Part shown: positions 43,636 to 52,466 of the stretch, in pieces
Layout of the letters: the number at the start of each line of letters is the position of its first letter
Position numbering within the stretch: position 1 is the first letter of the stretch
Source of the DNA: Hymenobacter sp. DG01
GTDB taxonomy: Bacteria > Bacteroidota > Bacteroidia > Cytophagales > Hymenobacteraceae
NCBI RefSeq assembly: GCF_006352025.1
Contig: NZ_CP040936.1
Coordinates: forward strand, 4,404,001-4,468,000
DNA length: 64,000 bases
Reading direction: 5' to 3'
Translations under genes and position numbers: made by a program
Notes under the pieces: generated by a model
The model's database searches: none
Told to the model about the DNA's origin: nothing
Seen by the model: the letters and a program-made list of their open reading frames with translations, nothing else

Positions 43636-45186
43636 ATGCCCACGCCCAACCCCGCCCAAACTTCCGGTACTACCCTTTCATCCTGGCTGGGTACCGCCCC
43701 GGCCCTGCCTTCTTTCCAGCCCCTGACCAGCAACCTGACGGCCGATGTAGTGGTAGTGGGCGGGGGCATTGCCGGCCTGACTACGGCTTACCTGCTGGGC
43801 CTGGAGGGTAAAAAAGTAGTGCTGCTGGAAGACGGGGAGTTGGCCAGCGGCGAAACCGGTCGCACTACGGCCCACCTCAGCTTCGCTCTTGATGACCGGT
43901 ACACCACCCTGGAGCAGCTGTTCGGCGAAGAGGGTGCCCGCCTAGCCGCCGATAGCCACCGCGCCGCCGTGGACCGCATTGAGCGCATTGTAAAGCAGGA
44001 GCAGATTGACTGCGACTTTACCCGCCTGCCCGGTTACTTGTTCCTGCCCCAGAACGGCACGGTGCAGGAACTGGACGACGAGCAGAAAGCAGCGCACCGG
44101 GCCGGCCTCGTGGACGTAGAGCGCCTGCCCGACGCCGGGGCCCAGGGCTTCCGGACGGGCGAGTGCCTGGTGTTCCCGAACCAGGGACAGTTTCACATTC
44201 TAAAGTATCTGCGGGGGGTAGCCCAGGCCATTGAGCAGCAGGGCGGCCGCATCTTCACCCGCACCCACGTAAAAACGGTGCACGGTGGCTCGGACGCCCG
44301 TGTCGTAACCGATGGCGGCCAGGAGGTGCGGGCCCAGGCCATTGTGCTGGCCACCAACACGCCCTTCAACGACCTGGTGGTGATGCACACCAAGCAGCAC
44401 CCCTACCGTACCTACGTTATTGGGGCCCGCGTGCCCAAGGGCTCCGTTACCAAAGCCCTCTACTGGGACACGGCCGACCCCTACCACTACATCCGGCTGC
44501 AAGAGGTGGAAAACGCCGATTATGACCTGCTGATTGTGGGCGGCGAGGACCACAAAACCGGCCAGGAGCCCAACCCCGAGGAGAACCTACGCTGCCTCGA
44601 AACTTGGACCAAAGACCACTTCCCCACCGCCGGGCAGATTGACTACCGTTGGTCGGGGCAGGTGATGGAGCCGGTGGACGGGCTGGGCTACGCCGGCCGC
44701 AACCCCCTTGACGACGACAATGTGTACATCATCACCGGCGACTCGGGCCACGGCATGACCCACGGTACGCTCGGTCCTATCATCATCACCGACCTGATTC
44801 TGGGCCGCGAAAACCCTTGGGCCAAGCTCTATGACCCCGGCCGCGTAACCGTGAAGTTGGAGTCGGTGAAGGAATACGTGAAGGAGAACCTCAACGTGGC
44901 GGCCGAGTACACTGAGCTGCTCACCGGCGGCGAGGCCAAAACCGCCGAGGAGGTAGCCCCCGGCACCGGCGCCGTTATCGGCCGCGGCCCCCTGAAAGTG
45001 GCCGTGTACAAGGACCCCGCCGGCCAGGTACACGAGTGCTCGGCCGTGTGCCCCCACCTGCACTGCATTGTGCACTGGAACGGCCTGGAAAACAGCTGGG
45101 ACTGCCCCTGCCACGGCTCCCGGTTCGATGCCTACGGCAAGCTGCTGGCCGGCCCCGCCAACTCTGACCTGCCAGCCGTAGAGTAG
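43636..45186 (+). CDS. FAD-dependent oxidoreductase fused to a C-terminal Rieske domain
   Basis: 516 residues. The FAD-binding motif VVVVGGGIAGLTTAYLLGLEG is near residues 37-57, with ELASGETGRTTAHLSF after it. The DAO-type fold continues to GDSGHGMTHGTLGP near residue 370. The last ~60 residues form a Rieske [2Fe-2S] domain: CPHLHC and CPCHGSRF give the two Cys and two His ligands. Such proteins are known as glycine/D-amino-acid oxidase-like deaminating oxidoreductases with Rieske; the substrate is unknown. It is cytosolic. An imperfect inverted repeat starts at its stop codon. Confidence 0.93.
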   Translation: MPTPNPAQTSGTTLSSWLGTAPALPSFQPLTSNLTADVVVVGGGIAGLTTAYLLGLEGKKVVLLEDGELASGETGRTTAHLSFALDDRYTTLEQLFGEEGARLAADSHRAAVDRIERIVKQEQIDCDFTRLPGYLFLPQNGTVQELDDEQKAAHRAGLVDVERLPDAGAQGFRTGECLVFPNQGQFHILKYLRGVAQAIEQQGGRIFTRTHVKTVHGGSDARVVTDGGQEVRAQAIVLATNTPFNDLVVMHTKQHPYRTYVIGARVPKGSVTKALYWDTADPYHYIRLQEVENADYDLLIVGGEDHKTGQEPNPEENLRCLETWTKDHFPTAGQIDYRWSGQVMEPVDGLGYAGRNPLDDDNVYIITGDSGHGMTHGTLGPIIITDLILGRENPWAKLYDPGRVTVKLESVKEYVKENLNVAAEYTELLTGGEAKTAEEVAPGTGAVIGRGPLKVAVYKDPAGQVHECSAVCPHLHCIVHWNGLENSWDCPCHGSRFDAYGKLLAGPANSDLPAVE

Positions 45187-45268
45187 GGAGCGGGGCTTTC
45201 CCCGCCCGGCGTCTGCTTGTCGTAGCTATATTAAGCATGCGGCGGGCGGGGGCGAGCCCGCTCCCTAC
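45183..45268. repeat. Inverted repeat overlapping the FAD-Rieske stop codon
   Basis: 25-base arms (45183-45207 and 45244-45268), starting GTAGGGAGCGGG, with three mismatches and a 36-base loop. The left arm includes the stop codon. It may act as a terminator or be a miniature element. Confidence 0.7.
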
Positions 45269-45347
45269 GTACCACATGCTTACCTTTCGCCCCCGAACCG
45301 AAGCTGGTGCGTATAAGCCGGGTTTACCTTTCGGTGTAGCTTCCTCC

Positions 45348-47471
45348 ATGAACGAACGGGTCCGTTCCTTTCAGTACTTCTTTACCAGTCAGGAATTTTC
45401 GGATGGTCTGCGGACCACGCTTTCCATTCTGTTGCCTGGCCTGGTGCTGGGGCTGCTGGGGCACCTCACCGAGGGCCTGACCGTATCGTTGGGGGCCGTG
45501 TGCGTCAGCCTGACGGATACGCCCGGCCCCGTGGTGCACAAGCGCAACGGCATGCTGGCGGCCACCTGCCTGATTGGGCTGATGGCCGCCATTACGGGCT
45601 TTCTGCACCCTTATCCCTGGCTGCTGAGTCTGGAGGTAGTGCTGTGCAGCTTCGCGTTTACCATGCTGCTGGTGTACGGCAACCGGGCCGGCGCCGTGGG
45701 CACGGCGGGTTTGCTGGTTATTATTCTGATGCTGGAGCGGCCGCTTAAGCCCGAGGAGGTGCTGCCCTACGCCGGGATGGTAGTGGCCGGCGGCCTTTGG
45801 TACCTGAGCGTAACCATGCTGCTCTACACCCTGCGGCCTTACCGCCCGGCCCAGCAGGCCCTCGGCGACTGTATCCGGACTATTGCCGATTTCCTGCGCC
45901 TGAAGGCCGAGTTCTACCGCACCGGCACCAACCTGGAGGCCGACTACCGCCGCCTGGTAACCCAGCAGGTAACCGTGAGCGAGAAGCAGGATGCCGTGCG
46001 CGAGCTGCTGTTCAAAACCCGCCAGACCATCAAGGAATCGACCGGGACGGGGCGCCGGCTGGTGCTCACGTTCGTGGATGTGGTGGACCTCTACGAGCAA
46101 ATAACCATTACCTACCACGACTACGCCGCCCTGCACCAGCGCTTCGAGGCTACCGGCGTGCTCGACCTGATAGCCCGGGAAATTGAGGAGCACGCCGCCG
46201 AGCTGGAAAACATCGGCTTCGCCATTCAGGCCAACCACGGCTACACCTCCCGGCGTAACCTGCTGGCGGGGCTGGAGAAAATAAAGGCCCGGATTGATAC
46301 CCTGGAGGACCCGGCCCGGCCCGGCCATACCCTCATGCTCAAGAAGATTCTGGTAAACCTGCGCAACCTCAGCCAGCGCCTCCAGGACATTCGGGCCTAC
46401 TTCGATGCCAATGCCCCGGCCCCCTCCGGGCGGGAGCTGGAGTTTGGGCGCTTTGTGGGCCACCAGAGTTTCGACCTCAAGCAGCTGCGCGACCACCTGA
46501 CGCTGCAGTCGGGCATTTTCCGGCACTCGGTGCGCATGTTTGTGGCCTGCTCCGTGGGCCTGCTTCTTACGCGGGTGCTGTCGGGCCACCACAGCTACTG
46601 GGTTATCATGACGATAACCTACATGCTGAAGCCCGCCTTCAGCTTGACCAAGGAGCGCAACGTGCAGCGTGTGCTGGGCACCCTGGCCGGCGGAGCCCTG
46701 GGCGCGGCCGTGCTCTGGCTGATTCCTGACCACCGCATTCTGCTGGGCCTGATGGTGCTGTTCATGCTGATTTCCTACAGTCTGGTCCGCATCAACTACC
46801 TCGTCACGGTTACGTTCATGACTCCCTTCATCCTGATTCTGTTCAGCTTTCTGGGGCTGGGCTACGTGCAGGTAGTGGAGGAACGAGTGTTCGATACGGT
46901 GCTGGGCTGTCTGATTGCTTTTTCCACGGGCTATTTGCTGTTCCCTAACTGGGAATCGGGCCAACTGCACGACTACCTCAAGGCCGTGCTGCGGGCCAAC
47001 CTCCACTACCTGCGCACCTTGCAGGAAACCCTTACCGGCTCGCCGGTGGCCTTGCTGGACTATAAGCTGGCCCGGAAAGACGTGTATGTGAGCTCAGCTA
47101 ACCTGGGGGCGGCGTTTCAGCGCATGATGTCGGAGCCGCGGGCCAAGCAGCACCGGCCCACCGAGGTGCACGAGTTCGTAGTGCTCAACCATATTCTGTC
47201 GTCGAACGTGGCGGCCATTACCTCCGCCGTGCTGGCCGGCGAGCTGGAGCCCCGCCTACCCCTGGCCAGCTTGAAAGCCTTGCGCCAGGCCCAGCAGGCC
47301 CTGCACCGCAGCCTCCGCCGCCTCGATCCGCAGGAGCCCGAAACTACTCCCACCGAGCCCGCCGTGCCTACCCCGCCCGCCGTGCCCGATGCCCAGCTGA
47401 TCGAGCAGCTAGAGTTTATCCAGAAAGTCAGCAGTGACATTAACAAGGTGACGGAAGCCGTGCTGAAGTAG
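45348..47471 (+). CDS. FUSC family membrane protein (YccS/YhfK-like)
   Basis: 707 residues from the ATG at 45348; upstream in-frame starts at 45237 and 45276 fall inside the inverted repeat or its right flank. Two sets of hydrophobic segments (about residues 20-150 and 385-510) flank a cytosolic helical middle rich in Glu/Arg (for example REIEEHAAELENIGFAIQ). LTKERNVQRVLGTLAGGALGA in the second set is the FUSC signature. The C-terminal ~60 residues are Pro/Thr-rich then helical. Relatives are proposed exporters of small aromatic compounds (AaeB) or are uncharacterised. Inner membrane. Confidence 0.88.
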   Translation: MNERVRSFQYFFTSQEFSDGLRTTLSILLPGLVLGLLGHLTEGLTVSLGAVCVSLTDTPGPVVHKRNGMLAATCLIGLMAAITGFLHPYPWLLSLEVVLCSFAFTMLLVYGNRAGAVGTAGLLVIILMLERPLKPEEVLPYAGMVVAGGLWYLSVTMLLYTLRPYRPAQQALGDCIRTIADFLRLKAEFYRTGTNLEADYRRLVTQQVTVSEKQDAVRELLFKTRQTIKESTGTGRRLVLTFVDVVDLYEQITITYHDYAALHQRFEATGVLDLIAREIEEHAAELENIGFAIQANHGYTSRRNLLAGLEKIKARIDTLEDPARPGHTLMLKKILVNLRNLSQRLQDIRAYFDANAPAPSGRELEFGRFVGHQSFDLKQLRDHLTLQSGIFRHSVRMFVACSVGLLLTRVLSGHHSYWVIMTITYMLKPAFSLTKERNVQRVLGTLAGGALGAAVLWLIPDHRILLGLMVLFMLISYSLVRINYLVTVTFMTPFILILFSFLGLGYVQVVEERVFDTVLGCLIAFSTGYLLFPNWESGQLHDYLKAVLRANLHYLRTLQETLTGSPVALLDYKLARKDVYVSSANLGAAFQRMMSEPRAKQHRPTEVHEFVVLNHILSSNVAAITSAVLAGELEPRLPLASLKALRQAQQALHRSLRRLDPQEPETTPTEPAVPTPPAVPDAQLIEQLEFIQKVSSDINKVTEAVLK

Positions 47472-47600
47472 CATCCTACCCGGTAGGACTAGGCGGAACT
47501 CATCCGACCGATTGACGGTGCTGACGTTTGTCCGACTGGGTTCAGGCAGTATTCGGGGGTAGGCGAATGGTGTTATGCTGGCGCGGACGGCAACTGGTCA

Positions 47601-47617
47601 GACGGGCTCTGCCCGTC
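47601..47617 (+). terminator. Possible hairpin after the FUSC gene
   Basis: A 7-bp perfect GC stem with a 3-base loop, without a T tract. Weak evidence. Confidence 0.35.
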
Positions 47618-47695
47618 GGATGGGAGCGTGGGTAGCAACTCAACGGGAATTGGTTAGATTCGTGGGCTATCCTGTTCACTATCAGCTGCCCGCCC

Positions 47696-48988
47696 GTGAA
47701 TCATCTTGTCCTGCGTGAGAGTGCCGGCCTGCGGTACTTTACCTTTTTCTACCTCTATGTAATGCAGGGCATCCCGGCGGGCTTCGGGCTGACGGCCGTG
47801 GTAAACTACCTGATCGGGCAGGGGCTGGATTCGGCTGCGGTGGCTTCCTTTTCGGCGGCGGTGGGCTTGCCCTGGACCCTGCAGTTCGTGTGGGGCCCAC
47901 TGATTGACAAGTATCAGGAATCCATCATTGGGCAGCGCAAGCACTGGGTGGTGCTCACGCAGCTGCTGGCTGCTGTGGCCTCGTTGGCGCTGCTGCTAGT
48001 CCATGACCCCGCCGCCCAGCTCCGGCTAATGCTGCTGGCCTTTGTGGTGCACAGTGTCTTCGCCTCCGTTCAGGATGCCAGCGTGGATGCCATTGCCATT
48101 GCGGTGGTTCCGGAGGCGGAGCGGGGTAGGGTAAATGCCTTTATGCGCGGGGGCTTTCTGCTGGGTTCCTCACTGGGGGCGGCCGGGCTGTCGTGGATGC
48201 TGCACCGCTATGGGTTTTTTCAGGCCGCGCTGGCGCAGTCGGTGGCGCTACTGGCTTTCACGGTGCTCACCTTCTTTATCCGGCTGGAGCGCACTGATCG
48301 GCTGGTGCCGCGCTTCGGGGCCCTACCCCCCGGCGCCCGCCGCAACGCCGATAACCCCCCGGTGGCCTGGCTGTTTCGGGAGTTGCTGCGCGCCATCACG
48401 GAGCCGCGCACCCTGCGCCTGTTTGGCATCATTGCCTTGGCCTACTTGTGCTTTGGGGTGTTCGGCTGGGCCTATTCCTATCACCTTATCCAGAAGCTGG
48501 GCTGGCCCGACGCCGACGTATCTATTCTGCAGGGCAGCTGGGGCAGCGCGGCCACGCTGTGCCTGATTGTGGCCGGGGGCGTGCTGGCCGACCGCCTTGG
48601 GGCCGCCCGGCTGCAGCGGCAGGTGCTGCTGGTACTGGGGTGTTTTCTGGTGGTGTTCTGCGGCCTGAGCTTCTGGTGGCACTACCGGCCGGTGGCTACC
48701 CTGGGGCTGCTGATCTGGAACCTCGCCGACCCCAGCCTGAGCGTGGCGGCCATGCCCCTGCTCATGGCCCTGTGCCGCCCCCGCATCGAAGGCTCGCAGT
48801 TTACTACCTACATGGCCCTGGTAAACCTGTGCGGAGTCAGTGGCTCCTACATCACGGGCTGGGCCCTGCGGGTGGTGTCGGCGCCGGTATTGGGGCTGGG
48901 GTGTGGGGTAGTGGTGCTGGGCCTCTGGGCCGTGCTGCGCCGCCAGGGGCGGGCCGTGCGGCCCGCTAAAGTCAGGGCGGTTTCCTAG
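47696..48988 (+). CDS. MFS transporter
   Basis: 430 residues from a GTG at 47696. About twelve hydrophobic segments are visible. The N-terminal block RYFTFFYLYVMQGIPAGFGL and the loop LQFVWGPLIDKYQESIIGQRKHW are like the AmpG/permease branch (peptidoglycan-fragment and related transporters), with the conserved D-K/R pattern in loop 2-3. The cargo cannot be decided. Its TAG stop overlaps the stop of the convergent histidine kinase gene by three bases in a shared CTAG. Confidence 0.85.
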   Translation: MNHLVLRESAGLRYFTFFYLYVMQGIPAGFGLTAVVNYLIGQGLDSAAVASFSAAVGLPWTLQFVWGPLIDKYQESIIGQRKHWVVLTQLLAAVASLALLLVHDPAAQLRLMLLAFVVHSVFASVQDASVDAIAIAVVPEAERGRVNAFMRGGFLLGSSLGAAGLSWMLHRYGFFQAALAQSVALLAFTVLTFFIRLERTDRLVPRFGALPPGARRNADNPPVAWLFRELLRAITEPRTLRLFGIIALAYLCFGVFGWAYSYHLIQKLGWPDADVSILQGSWGSAATLCLIVAGGVLADRLGAARLQRQVLLVLGCFLVVFCGLSFWWHYRPVATLGLLIWNLADPSLSVAAMPLLMALCRPRIEGSQFTTYMALVNLCGVSGSYITGWALRVVSAPVLGLGCGVVVLGLWAVLRRQGRAVRPAKVRAVS

Positions 48989-50913
48989 CAGGGCACTTTC
49001 ACGGTAATGCAGGTGCCTGCGGCCGTGCTATCCACGCTCATTTGCCCCCGCAGGTAGTCAACGCGGGCCTGCACCCCGCGCAGGCCAATGCCACTGGCTG
49101 TCTTGCTCTGGTCGAAGCCCCGGCCATTGTCCTGCACCCGAATGTGCAGGGCGGCGGGCAGACGCTGCAGCTCCACCTGCACCGTGGTAGCGCTGGCGTG
49201 GCGCACGGCGTTGTTGAGCAACTCGGCGGCGATGCGGTAGGCTACCTGTTGCAGAGCCGTGGGTAGCTCATCTAAAGAAGCAGGGGCCTGCAGGTGCACC
49301 GCGGGGCCACCGTAGAGGTTGAGCAGCTCCGTTAGGGTAGCCATAGCCTCGCGCAGAGTACCGGTGCCCGGCTCGGCCGGAAGCAGGGTATGGCTAAAGG
49401 TGCGCACCTCGTCGGTGAGGTGGCGCAGCAGCAGCTCCGTCTGGCGGCCCGCCGTGGCAGCTTCCGGCGAGGAAGCCAGGGCCTGGCGCAGGGCCGGGCC
49501 CTGCCAGGCGAAGTGCAGGGCCGCCAGGTTGGGCCCGATGGCATCGTGCAGCTCCCGGGCCAGCTGCTTTCGTTCTTCTTCCTGGGCGGCAATCAGGCGG
49601 GCGCCCTGGGCGTTGCGCTGGCGCAGCTGCCGGATGCGCAGGCGGGCATTCTGGCGCAGGGTGTGGCGGAAGCGGCCCGTCAGCAGCCCGCTCAGCACCA
49701 GCAGCTCCAGAAACAACCCCCAGGCCAGCGGATTAGGATAAACGGGGTTGAAGCTGCTCAGCCCTACGTGGTTGCTCCAGAAAATGGCAAAGCCCGTGAA
49801 GAAGAACAGGTAGGTAAGCGCGTAGTACGCGGCCAGACTCCGCCGGGACCGGGAGCGGGCCACTAGCAGCAGGGTAACCCACCCGTAGGCGAACAGGCCC
49901 AGCAGCAGTACCTCGCGCCCGATATTCAGCACCTGCAGAAAAGCCAGGCTGTGGCGCACGGCCCACGGAGCCAGGGCCGCGTACAGCGCCACAAACAGCA
50001 CGGCCAGGCCCGCCAGGCCGCTGCCCAACTGGTGCAAGCGGGGCCAGCCGGTGCGCAGCCGCACGAACAGCTGCATAATCCGGATGCCGGCGGCGGCGGC
50101 CAGCACCAGAAAGTTGAACTGCCCTATCGTCCAGAGCAGCTGGTAGGGGGCCGTGGGCAGCAGCATGGCGTCCAGGCCATCTTCCATCATCAGAAACACC
50201 GTTACGCACGCCACGTAGGCCACGTACCACACATGAATTTTGTCGCGCAGGAAGGTAAACAGGACCAGGTTGAACAGGGCGCTACCCAGGTAAAAACCCA
50301 GCAGCCAGACCCAGTGCCGCTCAAACGGGAAGTTCATCTCCCAGGCCAGGAAGTGCTCGGCCGTTTCAATGTAGGTAGGCAGATACAGGGCCCCGGCGTG
50401 CAGATCAATGCGCAGATAAAGGACGGCCGTTTCCTGGGGCGCCAGGGCAAACGGAAAGCTTAGGGACCGGGCCGGGTAGGCCCGCCCGGCGGCCGGTACC
50501 CAGGAGCTGGCCGCCCCCAGTTGCCGGAAAGTGGCTTCGCCCTGACGCCGGCAGTACAAGGCGGCGCTATCCGTGAAGTTGAAGATGCTCCATAGAAAGC
50601 GCAGACGCAGGGTATCGGTGTTGCGCACCGTCAGGCGCAGCCATACCCGCTCGTGGCGCAGGCCCAGGTTCAGGGGTTTGTGCCAGGGTCCGGCCCGGAA
50701 CTTGCCGGCCCGCCACTGGGCCTCCACCTGCTCCGGGTTTACCGGCTCCGTAAAAGGCTCGGTGTAGTAGCGGTAGGCCTCCGAAATATGGGCGCCTTTC
50801 GGGTCCTTCAGAAGCAGGGTGTCGCGCAGGGGGCCGGGTGGGGCCGCGGCCCGGCCGGGTACGGCCAGCAGCCAGCCGCTCAGCAGAAAAAGTATCAGAA
50901 GACGGAGCCACAT
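48985..50913 (-). CDS. 7TM-type (7TMR-DISM) sensor histidine kinase, HisKA_3 class
   Basis: 642 residues. A signal peptide (first ~23 residues) leads to a periplasmic beta domain to about residue 190 (7TMR-DISM extracellular 2 type: VWLRLTVRNTDTLRLRF). Seven membrane segments run from about 205 to 415. The kinase part has EEERKQLARELHDAIGPN with phospho-acceptor His456, the N box AYRIAAELLNNAVRHAS, and the G box DNGRGFDQSKTASGIGL. It should respond to an extracellular ligand. The response regulator is not adjacent. A perfect AT-rich palindrome lies 50 bases upstream. Confidence 0.9.
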   Translation of the reverse strand: MWLRLLILFLLSGWLLAVPGRAAAPPGPLRDTLLLKDPKGAHISEAYRYYTEPFTEPVNPEQVEAQWRAGKFRAGPWHKPLNLGLRHERVWLRLTVRNTDTLRLRFLWSIFNFTDSAALYCRRQGEATFRQLGAASSWVPAAGRAYPARSLSFPFALAPQETAVLYLRIDLHAGALYLPTYIETAEHFLAWEMNFPFERHWVWLLGFYLGSALFNLVLFTFLRDKIHVWYVAYVACVTVFLMMEDGLDAMLLPTAPYQLLWTIGQFNFLVLAAAAGIRIMQLFVRLRTGWPRLHQLGSGLAGLAVLFVALYAALAPWAVRHSLAFLQVLNIGREVLLLGLFAYGWVTLLLVARSRSRRSLAAYYALTYLFFFTGFAIFWSNHVGLSSFNPVYPNPLAWGLFLELLVLSGLLTGRFRHTLRQNARLRIRQLRQRNAQGARLIAAQEEERKQLARELHDAIGPNLAALHFAWQGPALRQALASSPEAATAGRQTELLLRHLTDEVRTFSHTLLPAEPGTGTLREAMATLTELLNLYGGPAVHLQAPASLDELPTALQQVAYRIAAELLNNAVRHASATTVQVELQRLPAALHIRVQDNGRGFDQSKTASGIGLRGVQARVDYLRGQMSVDSTAAGTCITVKVPC

Positions 50914-50964
50914 AGGTGTGCGAGCAGAAATGTCTGTCTCCGTAAGTAACTACTATTTTATAGC

Positions 50965-50984
50965 ACAATAAATATATTTATTGT
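50965..50984. promoter_or_regulatory. Perfect 20-bp AT-rich palindrome upstream of the histidine kinase
   Basis: A perfect palindrome in an AT-rich patch about 50 bases before the kinase start, next to a TATAAAAT sequence. It is a good candidate operator for a dimeric regulator overlapping the promoter. Confidence 0.5.
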
Positions 50985-51160
50985 TGAAAAGGAGATGCTG
51001 CCAGCGGGACCAGAACGGTGCAGAGTCGCTTGTTTGTGGCTCTGTTGCCTGGCCACTGCTGCATATTCGCTGGCCCTACGTGGCAACTATAGCTCTGGGC
51101 CTTGCTGTTTTCGTTTCAGGGCCGCAGGTTCAGGCCCGTTGAGACGAAGGCTGCCTTCGC

Positions 51161-52354
51161 TTAATAGTAGGTATAGCGGTATTCGTAGCGTGCCACAGAG
51201 CGGCCATTGTTCTGTGTTTCGGTAAGCAGCAGCCCTTTGCCAGAATAGGTTTTCTCTATGACAACGTGAATTCGAGGCGCTGATAGCAACCCCTGCCGCG
51301 TTGGCGCGAAATTGCTCCGGATTTCTTCCCGTATCATCCGGCCCTGCTTATCATACTGATACACATGCTGGCTGGACGTGGCGCTGCTGATCGTCATGGT
51401 ACCGTACTGGCCCTGGGTAGTGGACGGGGTTGTTTTCTGCTGCCGACTGCGGTTCTCCGTTTTGATCAGCCGGCCTTTTTCATCGTACCAGAAGTAGGCA
51501 GTAGGCTGGTATCGGCCCTTAAGCTCGCCGCCCTGCCGGGCAATAAGTACCGCATCGGTTACCCCTTGGCTCCGCTGCTGCCTGGCCTTGGCCGAGGTAG
51601 CGAGCAGGTGTTGCAGGGCCTGCTCATAGGTTACCTCCCCACTCTCTACCAACGCCTTTTGCTTGTAAATGAAATACAGCGCCTCGTGCACCCGTACCTG
51701 CCCGGTTTCATCGTACCCAAATAAGTCGAGGCGAGTGGTATCGGGGCCTGCGGTGTACTTCCTCGACACTACGCGGGTTAGGGTATAGCCCTGGCGCACC
51801 TCGGGCTGATGTAGCTCCGCCGTGCCTACTAGCGTATCGGCGTGGTAGCGGTGCGTAACGGTCCGGTATAAGTGGTTGGGCGCCTCTGAGAGGTAGTGAT
51901 ATGCGGTGTAGGTATTCCTGGCGGGGTCCATTACCTCCCGAACCTGGTAGGGGTAGCCGGGGTGGGGCGACTGCAAAATCTCAATGAGGTGGTTGCGGGC
52001 ATCGTAGCGGCGCATGGTACGAGCCTGGAAAGTGGGGTTATACAGCAGTACTTTATTACCACGGCGGTCCAGCTCCAGGTATTCCAGCGAATCAATTTCG
52101 CCACTCTTCTCCCACACCTGAATCTTAGTGATACTCCGAACCTTATTTCTGGCATAAGCCGCGCGCGCCAGCGAATCCTGCAGGCTGATACCAAAGTTGT
52201 CGCCGGGCACCAGCGCTATCAGCGGCAGCTGAAACGGCAGGGCTGCAGTTATGGTTTGCGTCTGGCTCGTATCGGGGGTAGTTTGTTGGCCTTGGCTGGT
52301 AAGAACAGGTAGGCAGAGAGTAGCACTGGCGAGCAATCGGGTTAAGAAAGACAT
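51161..52354 (-). CDS. Exported protein of unknown function with YD-repeat-like segments
   Basis: 397 residues. A signal peptide covers the first ~22 residues (LLASATLCLPVLTSQGQ). I recognise no named family. The mature part repeats a strand-turn-strand pattern in which YD is followed by G and R or a similar turn: YDARNHLIEILQ, YDETGQVRVHE, WYDEKGRLIKTENR and YDKQGRMIREEI. That resembles the YD/RHS-type strands of Bacteroidota surface proteins, but it is too short and irregular to be an RHS toxin. It is likely periplasmic or at the outer membrane. It is in the same direction as the kinase (247-base spacer). Confidence 0.7.
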   Translation of the reverse strand: MSFLTRLLASATLCLPVLTSQGQQTTPDTSQTQTITAALPFQLPLIALVPGDNFGISLQDSLARAAYARNKVRSITKIQVWEKSGEIDSLEYLELDRRGNKVLLYNPTFQARTMRRYDARNHLIEILQSPHPGYPYQVREVMDPARNTYTAYHYLSEAPNHLYRTVTHRYHADTLVGTAELHQPEVRQGYTLTRVVSRKYTAGPDTTRLDLFGYDETGQVRVHEALYFIYKQKALVESGEVTYEQALQHLLATSAKARQQRSQGVTDAVLIARQGGELKGRYQPTAYFWYDEKGRLIKTENRSRQQKTTPSTTQGQYGTMTISSATSSQHVYQYDKQGRMIREEIRSNFAPTRQGLLSAPRIHVVIEKTYSGKGLLLTETQNNGRSVARYEYRYTYY

Positions 52355-52377
52355 AGCGTAAGCATAAGTTAATCGGC

Positions 52378-52385
52378 CAAAAGTA
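52378..52385 (-). promoter_or_regulatory. Putative -7 box of the YD-repeat-like gene
   Basis: On the minus strand TACTTTTG matches TAnnTTTG, 23 bases before the start at 52354. The upstream TTG is at a 13-base spacing, shorter than usual. Confidence 0.4.
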
Positions 52386-52410
52386 GATTTTTCCGGAGCA
52401 AGGAGGTATA

Positions 52411-52449
52411 ATAATAAAGCCTACCCAGCACCTGGGTAGGCTTTATTAT
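52411..52449 (-). terminator. Terminator of the S9 peptidase gene
   Basis: A perfect 18-bp stem (52411-52428 with 52432-52449) with a 3-base loop and A/T-rich ends, 18 bases after the stop. Confidence 0.95.
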
Positions 52450-52466
52450 CAGGAAGGGGGTAGGGG

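Noticed and set aside
45324..47006. 560-codon antisense frame opposite the FUSC gene
   Set aside because: Shadow of codon bias; rich in His/Gln/Gly and with no recognisable motif, while the plus frame has FUSC features.
50995..51225. Small plus-strand frame between the kinase and the YD-motif protein
   Set aside because: Cys/Leu/Arg-rich with no conserved features and antisense to the end of the neighbouring gene.
51161..52354. RHS/polymorphic toxin
   Set aside because: YD-like turns are few and irregular, the protein is short, and no toxin domain or immunity gene follows.
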